DNA from: Candidatus Peribacteria bacterium
GTDB taxonomy: Bacteria; Patescibacteriota; Gracilibacteria; Peribacterales; Peribacteraceae
Assembly: GCA_009691405.1 (NCBI GenBank)
Contig: SICN01000011.1
Location: 1-33,437, forward strand
Direction: 5' to 3'
DNA length: 33,437 bases
A model generated the notes under the pieces. It ran no database searches and was not told where the DNA came from. It saw only the letters and a program-made list of their open reading frames with translations. Each line of letters starts with the position of its first letter. The first letter of the stretch is position 1. Positions 5,904 to 12,505 of this stretch are shown here, one piece after another. Position numbers and translations under genes: made by a program.

Positions 5904-8372
5904 ATGCCTCAAGTCACTCTTGCCTTCTCCGCGATGACCGACGACAAGGTGAAGTCGTGTCTGAAGAAGCATCTGATCGGACTCACCGTGGAAGAAGCGA
6001 GGAAGGTCGAGACAATGCTCGGCCGAGCACCGACACTCACCGAAGCGACGATCTGGGGAATACAAGGGAGTGAGCATTGCAGTTACAAATCCAGCAGACG
6101 ATTCCTCAAAAATTTTCCGACGACCGGTAAGCATGTGATTCTCGGACCGAAAGAAGACAGTGGCATCGTCGCGATCACGGACGGTCCTGTCGGGAAGCGC
6201 TGGGGGCTGGTCGTGAGTCACGAGTCTCACAATCACCCGTCGCAAATTGTTCCGTACGAGGGAGCTGCCACTGGAGTCGGTGGCTGTGTTCGCGATGTGC
6301 TCTGTATGGGAGCGAGGGTCATCGGTTCGCTTGATTCGCTTCGACTCGGCGATTTGAAAACGGATGAGAGTCGTGCAATCGCAACCGAGGTGATCCGAGG
6401 GGTTGCTGGGTACGGCAATGCGCTTGGCATTCCGAATCTTGGAGGAGATACCGTGTTCGATGCTGCATACAACAGAAATTGCCTCGTGAATGTCGTCTCG
6501 GTCGGGATCCTCCGCGAGGACGAAATCATCCACAGTTATGTTCCGAAGGAAGCGGGAAAAGTCGGATACGACATCATAATTGTCGGGAAGCCTACGGACC
6601 GAAGCGGCTTCGGTGGTGCGTCATTTGCGAGCATCGCCATGGAGGAAAAAGACAAAGAGAAGAATGCAGGTGCGGTGCAGGAGCCGAATCCGTTCCTCGA
6701 GCGTCATCTTCTCGCATCGACGTACGCACTCTTCGATTGGCTCGCCCGCGAGGGGAAGCTTTCGAAAGTGAGTTTCAAAGATCTTGGGGCAGGCGGCAAC
6801 GTGTGCGCATCGGTCGAACAGGTGGCACCACTTGGTATGGGCGCAACGGTCGATCTTGAAAAAATTCACGTGGCACTGAAGGGTTTGCCTCCGGAAGTGA
6901 TTGCGTGTGCGGAAACTCAGGAGCGCTTCTGCTGGATCTGTCATCCGGGTCTTACCGACCACATTCTCCGTCATTACAATGAGACGTGGGATTTGCCGAG
7001 CGTTGCGACAGGTGCTGGTGCATCGGTTGTCGGTACGGTGAATGAGTCGGGAATCTACACGCTTCTGCACCAAGGCGAGTCTGTTTGCTCTGCACGCTCG
7101 GAAGACATCACGTCCGGACTTCAGTACATTCGTCCCACGAAAAATCCTGAGTTGAAGTTCGAAGAACCATCGATCACGTGTGTCAAAGACATCGTAATGA
7201 TTGCTAGCCAGAGTTTTCGTCTTGGAGACATCTTCACTGCGCTGATTGCTCATCCGTCACATGCCAGCAAGTCGCGCGTTTTCCGTCACTACGACAAGAA
7301 TATTCTCGGCAATACCATCCTCGAAGCCGGCGAGGCGGATGCGAGTGTGATCATGCCTCTCTCGGACGTGCAGAGTTACGAGATCGACGGTGTGCATCCC
7401 GATTGGGTTTCGGCTCTTCCTCCTTCCGATCGGTTTGTGGGCGTTGCGCTTGCATCCGGTGGCAACGGTCGTTATGGCAGGATCTCTCCGTACCTGCAGG
7501 GAATCAATGCGGTTGCAGAGAACGTGAGAAATGTTGCAGCGGTTGGTGCTATGCCTCGTGCAATCACCGATTGTTTGAACTACGGAAACCCCGAGATTCC
7601 GGAGCAACTTTTTGCACTCGAGCAGGGCGTGTCAGGAATTTCGGATGCTTCGCGAGGTCTTGCGATCGAAGACGATGCCATTCCTGTCATCAGCGGCAAT
7701 GTGAGTCTCTACAATGCGACGCAGGAGGGCCCCATCGATCCGACTGCCGTTGTGTGTATCGTTGGCGTGATGCCAGACGCGAATAAGGCGAGGTCGATGC
7801 AGCTGCAGTCATCCGATTCATTGCTGTTTTTGCTTGGCGACAGAAAAGATGAGTGTGGCGGGAGTGCTTACTATCAGATTCTCGAAGAGATCACCGGATC
7901 GAAGCACAATGCACTTCTCGGGAAAAATGTTCCTTCTCCGGACTTTGCAGAGACGAAGAAACACATCGCTTTTTTACATCGGGCAATCGGCAGCGGTCTG
8001 CTCCGATCTTGCCACGACATCAGCGATGGAGGACTTGCGCTTGCGCTTTTTGAAATGACTCGATCTTCACGGCGCCTCAGGGGTTCCGTTGGCATGATCG
8101 CAGACCTTTCGGAACTTTCTTCCGATCTTCGAAACGACACTGTGCTTTTCTCGGAAACCGGTGGATTCGTTCTCGAAATCTCGGAGGGAAATCTCGAGCA
8201 ACTGCAATCTCTGGCTCGGGAAATCGGTACTTCTCTCCTGCCGATCGGGAGAACGCTCGAGCTCGAAACGTTTACCGTGCAGAGAAACGGTTCCACTCTT
8301 GTGTCGAAGCCTCTCTCGGAATTGAATCGTTTGTATGAGCAAGCTCTGCCGCGTCTATTGGGTTCTGAATAG
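5904..8372 (+). CDS. purL: phosphoribosylformylglycinamidine synthase, synthetase subunit
   Basis: ATP-dependent conversion of FGAR to FGAM, step 4 of purine synthesis. 822 residues, longer than the usual 715-745 of stand-alone PurL. Family blocks are clear: GSEHCSYKSSRRFL near residue 55, HESHNHPSQIVPYEGAATGVGG near 112, RDVLCMGARVIGSLDSLRLG, FKDLGAGGNV near 290, DCLNYGNPEIPEQ, ISGNVSLYNAT, and SCHDISDGGLALALFEM near 700. Its partners PurQ and PurS are not in the window, and no other purine gene is adjacent. The ATG at 5904 coincides with the predicted transcription start. Confidence 0.93.
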   Translation: MPQVTLAFSAMTDDKVKSCLKKHLIGLTVEEARKVETMLGRAPTLTEATIWGIQGSEHCSYKSSRRFLKNFPTTGKHVILGPKEDSGIVAITDGPVGKRWGLVVSHESHNHPSQIVPYEGAATGVGGCVRDVLCMGARVIGSLDSLRLGDLKTDESRAIATEVIRGVAGYGNALGIPNLGGDTVFDAAYNRNCLVNVVSVGILREDEIIHSYVPKEAGKVGYDIIIVGKPTDRSGFGGASFASIAMEEKDKEKNAGAVQEPNPFLERHLLASTYALFDWLAREGKLSKVSFKDLGAGGNVCASVEQVAPLGMGATVDLEKIHVALKGLPPEVIACAETQERFCWICHPGLTDHILRHYNETWDLPSVATGAGASVVGTVNESGIYTLLHQGESVCSARSEDITSGLQYIRPTKNPELKFEEPSITCVKDIVMIASQSFRLGDIFTALIAHPSHASKSRVFRHYDKNILGNTILEAGEADASVIMPLSDVQSYEIDGVHPDWVSALPPSDRFVGVALASGGNGRYGRISPYLQGINAVAENVRNVAAVGAMPRAITDCLNYGNPEIPEQLFALEQGVSGISDASRGLAIEDDAIPVISGNVSLYNATQEGPIDPTAVVCIVGVMPDANKARSMQLQSSDSLLFLLGDRKDECGGSAYYQILEEITGSKHNALLGKNVPSPDFAETKKHIAFLHRAIGSGLLRSCHDISDGGLALALFEMTRSSRRLRGSVGMIADLSELSSDLRNDTVLFSETGGFVLEISEGNLEQLQSLAREIGTSLLPIGRTLELETFTVQRNGSTLVSKPLSELNRLYEQALPRLLGSE

Positions 8373-8435
8373 ATGGGGTGGCAAGCCAAAATGCTTGTTC
8401 CCGCTCTCAAAGTTTGATTCAATGCGTTCATCAGC

Positions 8436-9146
8436 ATGCATCTTCGAGGTTCTCTCTTTACTGCCCTTCTGCTTACTGGGCTTTTTGTACCTTTCTCTTC
8501 GCATGCCGTTCCGCAAGCGAGCATTACCGTGGAGCAGGTATCGGGCAAGAGTCTTGGATCGTGGGTGCTGCTCTCCGGCAATGGGACGACACATTCCAGC
8601 ACGGATCCCGGGGTCAATAATTCGAGTTATTCCTTCGGTCTTACGGATTTCGGTCCTGTGACGATCACTGCATTGCCTCCGAACGGAATGTCAGCGAAAA
8701 TCAGCATTTTTCGAGGAGGAGAGCTCGTCAAGACTCTCGTTCTTCCCCAGTACTCCTTCACACTCTATCCGAATGACACGTACCGCTTTCTCGTCCAATA
8801 TTCCTTAAGTCGGCTCGGAACAGTCGGTCTCACCAGTGATCCTTCGGGAGTTCGTTTTCGCATGAAAGGAAGAGGGACCAGAACCTATAGCGGAGTGACG
8901 CCATTCACCGTGAAGAATGTTCCATCCGGATCGTACTCTGTTCTCATGAGTGCTCCGGAAGGCTGTTTTCAACCTCGTCCTCATACGGCGGTCATCACCC
9001 CCGATACTCGCATTGCCGTTCATGTCACCATCAATTGCACGAAGAATCAGAGCGGATCGACGGTGCAGAGAATTCGACCTACGAAGAGATCACTCGTCGA
9101 TTACGCCGAGCAGAGGGAGTTCAACAGTCGGGGAACCAGGAAGTGA
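8436..9146 (+). CDS. secreted protein with PEGA-like domain
   Basis: 236 residues. N-terminal Sec signal (LRGSLFTALLLTGLFVPFSSHA) with likely cleavage after SHA. The middle has short beta strands (GPVTITALPPNGMSAKISIFRGGELVKTLVL). From about residue 125 the pattern LGTVGLTSDPSGVRFRMKG...YSGVTPFTVKNVPSGSYSVLMSAPEGC fits a PEGA domain, a surface-exposed beta fold. The tail is basic and polar. The catalytic role, if any, is unknown. Two conserved-looking cysteines (EGCFQP, INCTKN) may pair. It starts 63 bases after purL; a weak TTGTTC-N16-TTCAAT lies before it. Confidence 0.7.
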   Translation: MHLRGSLFTALLLTGLFVPFSSHAVPQASITVEQVSGKSLGSWVLLSGNGTTHSSTDPGVNNSSYSFGLTDFGPVTITALPPNGMSAKISIFRGGELVKTLVLPQYSFTLYPNDTYRFLVQYSLSRLGTVGLTSDPSGVRFRMKGRGTRTYSGVTPFTVKNVPSGSYSVLMSAPEGCFQPRPHTAVITPDTRIAVHVTINCTKNQSGSTVQRIRPTKRSLVDYAEQREFNSRGTRK

Positions 9147-9154
9147 TCGATCGT

Positions 9155-10432
9155 TCAGTGTTTCAGAAGTCGCGCTGCGAGTTCTGTAATATCCCCTGCT
9201 CCCATCACCACGATCACATCACCGGACTTCGCTATCTTTGAACACAAAATTTGTTCAGTCTTTTCCATTTCACCTGCGAATAGACAAGGTTTTCCACTCC
9301 CTTTTGCTATTGCTTCGGCCAATGCCTTCTCATCGACTCTTTCGCTCTCTCGATCCGGTCTCGCATCGTACACAGACGTCAGGAGAATTTCGTCGGCATC
9401 GCCAAACGCTGTTGTAAATTCATCCCAAAGCTTCCGCGTTCGGTCGTGCGTGTGCGGCTGGAAGACGGCGATCATTCTTCGGTTTCCGTATGCTTCTTTC
9501 ATCGCTGCAAGCGTTGCTCTGATTTCTTTTGGATGATGGGCGTAGTCATCGATGACCGTCACTCCGTTCTTCGTTCCTTTCACTTCCATTCTCCTCCATG
9601 TTCCTGTGAAGTTTTTTAAAGACTCACGAGCGATATGGTCATCGACCCCAAGATGTCTTGCAAGAGCGAGGACAAGCTTCGCATTCTGCTTCATATGATT
9701 TCCCGGTACTCCGAGTTCAGGTGCTTCTTCTTTGTCCGCATCAATGCATGTCCGTCCAGACGCTCGAGCAATCTTCATCGATTCCTCGTCCAGTCCGTGC
9801 GCAATGATCGTTCCGTTTTTCGGCAGCGAAGAGAAAAATTCTAAAAAAGCTTGTCGGTAATCATCGATGTCGGTGAATGAATCGAAGTGATCTCCGTCAG
9901 TATTCGTGACCAAAATAATCGATGGCTTCAAAAACAGGAATGAACGTCTATACTCGCATGCCTCAACGATCCAAAGATCGCCTTTCCCCTTTCTCCAGTT
10001 CTTTCCCTGCAGAAAGGGAACTTTCGTGCCGATGATCGCACTCGGATCACGTTTGGCATCAACAAGAACTTGCACTGCCATTGCGGTCGTCGACGATTTT
10101 CCGTGCGTTCCGCAGACGGCGATCAGATCTTTGCCGGCTGTTAGCTCTCCGAGTGCTTGGAAGTACGAGATCTGCCGCACTCTCCTTCTTGCGGCTTCCG
10201 TGCGTTCTGGAGAGTCCTCCGGTATTGCTTCGGAATACACAAAGAGATCTAGGTCTTCCGGCATGTTTTCCCCGTCCTGTTTCAGTGTGATCTGTATTCC
10301 TTGCAATCGTAGATCTCGAAGCAGCTCCGAGTCCGTACGATCGGATCCATGCACTTCGTCACCAAGCGAACGCATGTGTGAGCCATACGCAGAGAGTCCG
10401 ATGCCGCCGATGCCGGAGCAGAAGATACGCAT
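9155..10432 (-). CDS. murC: UDP-N-acetylmuramate--L-alanine ligase
   Basis: Adds the first amino acid of the peptidoglycan stem peptide, in the cytoplasm. 425 residues, slightly short for the family (450-490). The Rossmann start is FCSGIGGIGLSAYGSHM; the dinucleotide-like site continues GDEVHGSDRTDSELL. The P-loop is AVCGTHGKSSTTAM; the Mur ligase centre is VEACEYRRSFLFLKPSIILVTNTDGDHFDSF. The C-terminal block is VIDDYAHHPKEIRATL, with FQPHTHDRTR. It begins only 5 bases after the encoded CCA of tRNA-fMet on the same strand and has no promoter of its own in that gap. It is probably co-transcribed with the tRNA and released by tRNA 3' processing. Confidence 0.95.
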   Translation of the reverse strand: MRIFCSGIGGIGLSAYGSHMRSLGDEVHGSDRTDSELLRDLRLQGIQITLKQDGENMPEDLDLFVYSEAIPEDSPERTEAARRRVRQISYFQALGELTAGKDLIAVCGTHGKSSTTAMAVQVLVDAKRDPSAIIGTKVPFLQGKNWRKGKGDLWIVEACEYRRSFLFLKPSIILVTNTDGDHFDSFTDIDDYRQAFLEFFSSLPKNGTIIAHGLDEESMKIARASGRTCIDADKEEAPELGVPGNHMKQNAKLVLALARHLGVDDHIARESLKNFTGTWRRMEVKGTKNGVTVIDDYAHHPKEIRATLAAMKEAYGNRRMIAVFQPHTHDRTRKLWDEFTTAFGDADEILLTSVYDARPDRESERVDEKALAEAIAKGSGKPCLFAGEMEKTEQILCSKIAKSGDVIVVMGAGDITELAARLLKH

Positions 10433-10436
10433 TTCG

Positions 10437-10514
<78 letters not shown>

Positions 10515-10523
10515 TCAGTTGCC

Positions 10524-10548
10524 GGCGCAGTATGAAGGACACTGCGCC
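10524..10548 (-). promoter_or_regulatory. perfect 8-bp inverted repeat over the tRNA-fMet promoter
   Basis: GGCGCAGT-N9-ACTGCGCC, arms perfectly complementary. It lies between the FtsB-like stop (10577) and the tRNA and covers the CATACT -10 box. There is no T tract after it on the minus strand. It could act as a weak terminator hairpin for the upstream gene, as an operator, or as a processing hairpin. Confidence 0.5.
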
Positions 10549-10576
10549 TTTAGGCAAACGACTGCGGTTTCTCTTC

Positions 10577-11020
10577 TTAGGTGGACTTTTTCAGTTCATC
10601 GATCTTGCTCCTGTTGAACAAGTACAATTTCCAGTGATCGACGACGCGAATATTCCTAAGATTTTCTTCGTAGATCGCCTCTTTTTCTTCCGCTGTCAGA
10701 TCCTGGCTTTTGTCGAAGTGGATCGGTTCGCTGTCGGTGCGGATGTAGAGGACCTTCTCTCCGGGTCTCAGGAGGTTGAAGTATTCCTTCGCATACTTGT
10801 CTTTGTACTGCGATGACTGCAGGTACCGGAGTTCCATGTACCCGGTCAGCACATCTGCTTGCAGCTTGCTGTTCCTCTCCTGCATCAACAAGAGCTGTCT
10901 GTCGAAGAGAATGTTCTTGTAGTACGACAAGGCGAGTCCGAATGCCATCAGACCGACAACACTCAGCCCAATGACGATCGTCATCTGCTTCGGGAACGGT
11001 GCGATGTCTTTGTATCTCAT
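10577..11020 (-). CDS. FtsB/DivIC-like septum protein
   Basis: 147 residues from the ATG at 11020. A short basic N-terminus and one membrane span (MTIVIGLSVVGLMAFGLALSYY) are followed by a predicted coiled coil (LLLMQERNSKLQADVLTGYMELRYLQSSQ). Then comes a motif like that of DivIC/FtsB proteins around YAKEYFNLLRPGEKVLYI. Members sit in the division complex with FtsL and FtsQ. It is longer than classical FtsB (about 100). The tail after EKVLYI is extra and contains a charged helix. The start was moved from 11074 because TATACT at 11027-11032 fits a start of transcription exactly at 11020. Confidence 0.7.
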   Translation of the reverse strand: MRYKDIAPFPKQMTIVIGLSVVGLMAFGLALSYYKNILFDRQLLLMQERNSKLQADVLTGYMELRYLQSSQYKDKYAKEYFNLLRPGEKVLYIRTDSEPIHFDKSQDLTAEEKEAIYEENLRNIRVVDHWKLYLFNRSKIDELKKST

Positions 11021-11026
11021 GGAATG

Positions 11027-11103
11027 AGTATAAATCCAACCTGTAGTTGTCACAGTGAGGACAGCATATTTCATCTTGTACCCCTTGTCGAAATCCGTAT
11101 AAT
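11027..11103. promoter_or_regulatory. divergent promoters of the FtsB-like gene and rpmA
   Basis: Minus strand: TATACT at 11027-11032, with a TGTGAC-like -35 about 16 bases upstream, starts at 11020 on the ATG. Plus strand: TTGTAC (11076-11081), 16-bp spacer, perfect TATAAT (11098-11103), start at about 11110, three bases before the rpmA ATG at 11113. Neither gene has a Shine-Dalgarno sequence. Confidence 0.65.
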
Positions 11104-11112
11104 ACTTGGGCT

Positions 11113-11391
11113 ATGGCAACTAAAAAGGCCGGTGGGTCTACACAAAACGGCAGAGACAGTCGAAGCAAGCGCCTCGGCGTAAAGCGCCATGCAGGCGAAG
11201 CAGTGAACGAAGGCGAGATCCTCATTCGTCAGAAAGGTTCATGGTATCGCTGCGGACCAAACACGTATCTTGGTGGAGACTGGACGATTCATGCCGGTAA
11301 GGCAGGGAAAGTCAGTTACAAAAAGTGCAAGCGCGAGAAATTTGACGGTCGCAGGGAGCTGTGCACTTTCATTAGTGTGGTGGCTGCGTAA
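11113..11391 (+). CDS. rpmA: 50S ribosomal protein L27
   Basis: 92 residues. The N-terminus MATKKAGGSTQNGRDSRSKRLGVK is the diagnostic L27 start, whose tail reaches the peptidyl-transferase centre. GEAVNEGEILIRQKGSWYRCG matches the conserved beta core. The C-terminal half (GDWTIHAGKAGKVSYKKCKR) keeps the pattern but is diverged from the usual KDHTLFA..G.V.F. The rplU partner normally upstream is absent. The N-terminus lacks the Firmicutes-type cleaved extension. Predicted leader of about 3 nt. Confidence 0.92.
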   Translation: MATKKAGGSTQNGRDSRSKRLGVKRHAGEAVNEGEILIRQKGSWYRCGPNTYLGGDWTIHAGKAGKVSYKKCKREKFDGRRELCTFISVVAA

Positions 11392-11406
11392 GGTGATGAA
11401 TAGTTT

Positions 11407-11643
11407 CTATAATAGTCGTTTGTTTCGGAATGCAAATCCTGATGAGCTTTTGAGATATTTTTCAAATTCGATTGCTTTCTTTTCTGACTGAAAAGCTGCA
11501 TAGAAAACCACTTCTTCCGGTCTGATTCTGCTCGTTGTTGGAACTGAATGATTTCTATGTTTTTCAAGCCGTGCTTTCAGATCTTTTGTAAAACCGGCAT
11601 AGAATTGCCCATTTTCCAGCTTAAGAAGGTACGTATAAAACAT
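11407..11643 (-). CDS. GIY-YIG domain nuclease (UPF0213-like)
   Basis: 78 residues, a single GIY-YIG domain. The first motif appears as FYTYLLKLENGQFYAGFTKDLKARLEKH, where Y-T-Y and Y-A-G stand for GIY and YIG and R27 or R25 fits the catalytic Arg. The Glu is in EFEKYLKSSSGFAFRNKRLL. Such short proteins are common and of unknown role; they may act in DNA repair or be homing-like. The composition is more AT-rich than that of rpmA. TATCCT at 11651-11656 gives a start one base before the ATG. Convergent with rpmA. Confidence 0.82.
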   Translation of the reverse strand: MFYTYLLKLENGQFYAGFTKDLKARLEKHRNHSVPTTSRIRPEEVVFYAAFQSEKKAIEFEKYLKSSSGFAFRNKRLL

Positions 11644-11659
11644 TACATTTAGGATAGCC

Positions 11660-11756
11660 CCACTTCGCCTCTAAGGCTACGCGGGGCACACTTCGCAGTC
11701 TTTGTAAGAAACGAATTGTGGCCTGCCACGCGAAGCTCGCATCAGCGAGCGAAGTG
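11660..11756. repeat. GCGAAG/CTTCGC repeat cluster with nested hairpins
   Basis: Inverted repeat CACACTTCGC (11687-11696) and GCGAAGTGTG (11749-11758), the latter reaching into the tRNA-Ile CCA end. Inside it is a perfect stem GCTCGC-atca-GCGAGC (11735-11750). Related GCGAAG words continue beyond the tRNA, around 11877-11935. The inner hairpin directly follows the 3' end of tRNA-Ile on the minus strand and may end its transcript, although there is no T tract. Confidence 0.55.
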
Positions 11757-11833
11757 TGGTGGGCGAGGGTGGAGTTGAACCACCGACCGCAGGTTTATAA
11801 GTCCTGAGCTCTAACCAACTGAGCTACTCGCCC
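11757..11833 (-). tRNA. tRNA-Ile (UAU)
   Basis: 77 bases with encoded CCA. The acceptor GGGCGAG pairs with CTCGCCC, with discriminator A. D arm GCTC AGTTGGTTA GAGC. Anticodon loop CTTATAA with anticodon TAT (11797-11799), reading AUA. The anticodon stem is CAGGA/ACCTG with an A31-A39 mismatch. T arm GGTGG TTCAACT CCACC is normal. TATACT at 11842-11847 predicts a transcription start only about 2 bases before the mature 5' end. Most bacteria read AUA with a CAU tRNA modified by TilS, so an encoded UAU anticodon is notable. Confidence 0.9.
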
Positions 11834-12069
11834 GTATCCAAAGTATACCTGAATGAAGCTTTGATTTTCTCATGCCGCGAAGTTGCAAACTGCTTGTCGG
11901 CCGAAGCTCTGAGAGAGCGAAGGCTGAAGCTACTCGCACATGATCAAGACGATACTCTTTTTAGGAGAACGTCTGAATAGGTTTTACTCTCGTATGTTTT
12001 CTCGTTTACCCCCAGCCGCTGATAGTAGATGTGTCGGCATCGAAACAGTATACCACGAATACTGATAAC

Positions 12070-12097
12070 TTGCTTGAAATTTAGGATATGCTATAAT
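12070..12097 (+). promoter_or_regulatory. promoter of the 12139 two-gene unit
   Basis: TTGCTT (12070-12075), 16-bp spacer, TATAAT (12092-12097). The start is predicted at about 12104, so this unit has a 35-nt leader, unlike most genes here. Confidence 0.65.
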
Positions 12098-12101
12098 GAA
12101 C

Positions 12102-12116
12102 ACAGTTTAAAACTGT
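12102..12116. promoter_or_regulatory. palindrome at the transcription start (operator-like)
   Basis: ACAGTTT-a-AAACTGT, a perfect 7+1+7 palindrome starting five bases after the -10 box and covering the predicted +1. The position suits a repressor operator. It could also be a 5'-end hairpin in the mRNA. Confidence 0.55.
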
Positions 12117-12138
12117 TTCAAAATACACATCACACACA

Positions 12139-12474
12139 ATGCCTCGCTCCACCTTTCAAAGGGTAACCATTCCTTCAGGACAAGAAGTCTATGACATGAT
12201 TATGCGTGGCATCGAGCCCGAACTTGTGACGGCAAATCTTGGTGTTCTTGATGTGTCATACAAAGGAGAGAGCGTTGAGGATCATGCAAAGCGCTATCGT
12301 GGGTATTCGAAGGCCTTTGAGTTGTATCAGAAGGCTTATAGGACGTGGAAGCTGAATGCCAAAAATGCAGTGCACGCGTACAAGCATGCAATTACGTGCG
12401 CAGCGGAAAGAATGAATGCGACGGGAGAGAGTTCCATCCTTGCAAGTTTGGAAGGACAAATCAGCGCAGCATAA
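12139..12474 (+). CDS. small helical protein, not recognised
   Basis: 111 residues, no signal peptide or membrane span. It is predicted mostly helical: a short N-terminal strand (FQRVTIPSGQEVYDMIMRGIEPELVT), then charged helices rich in Tyr, Lys and Ala (YSKAFELYQKAYRTWKLNAKNAVHAYKHAI). A phrase of the type YD.IM..IEPEL with a following Tyr/Ala helix is, to my memory, found in other Patescibacteria hypotheticals, but I cannot verify this. One Cys. It is the first gene of a unit with its own promoter and palindrome. The next gene follows after 31 bases. Confidence 0.7.
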   Translation: MPRSTFQRVTIPSGQEVYDMIMRGIEPELVTANLGVLDVSYKGESVEDHAKRYRGYSKAFELYQKAYRTWKLNAKNAVHAYKHAITCAAERMNATGESSILASLEGQISAA

Positions 12475-12505
12475 TCAGTCTTCATTTTATTTACCCACAT
12501 GTCCC

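Larger units (their letters stand above)
11834..12138. other. intergenic stretch with promoters and repeat words
   Basis: No coding sequence recognised. It holds the tRNA-Ile promoter box (11842-11847, minus strand), more GCGAAG/CTGAAGC words at about 11877-11935, and the promoter and palindrome of the 12139 gene at the right end. The middle (11940-12060) shows nothing I can name. Confidence 0.6.

Noticed and set aside
6621-7253. 210-residue ORF antisense to purL, and similar long antisense ORFs (2270-2893, 17173-17817, 29017-29862)
   Set aside because: All lie fully inside well-identified genes on the other strand and show shadow composition (Arg/Ser/Cys-rich).
8373-8420. Hairpin after purL (GCAAGC-caaaat-GCTTGT) as terminator
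   Set aside because: A five- to six-base stem with no T tract; too weak to annotate.
11660-11760. Possible CRISPR or attachment site at the tRNA-Ile repeats
   Set aside because: The repeats are short, irregularly spaced and inverted rather than direct with unique spacers. No integrase or cas gene is nearby.
12416-12505. Upstream 30 residues of the repeat protein in the ORF track
   Set aside because: They overlap the preceding gene in another frame, and the ATG at 12506 gives a normal 31-base gap.
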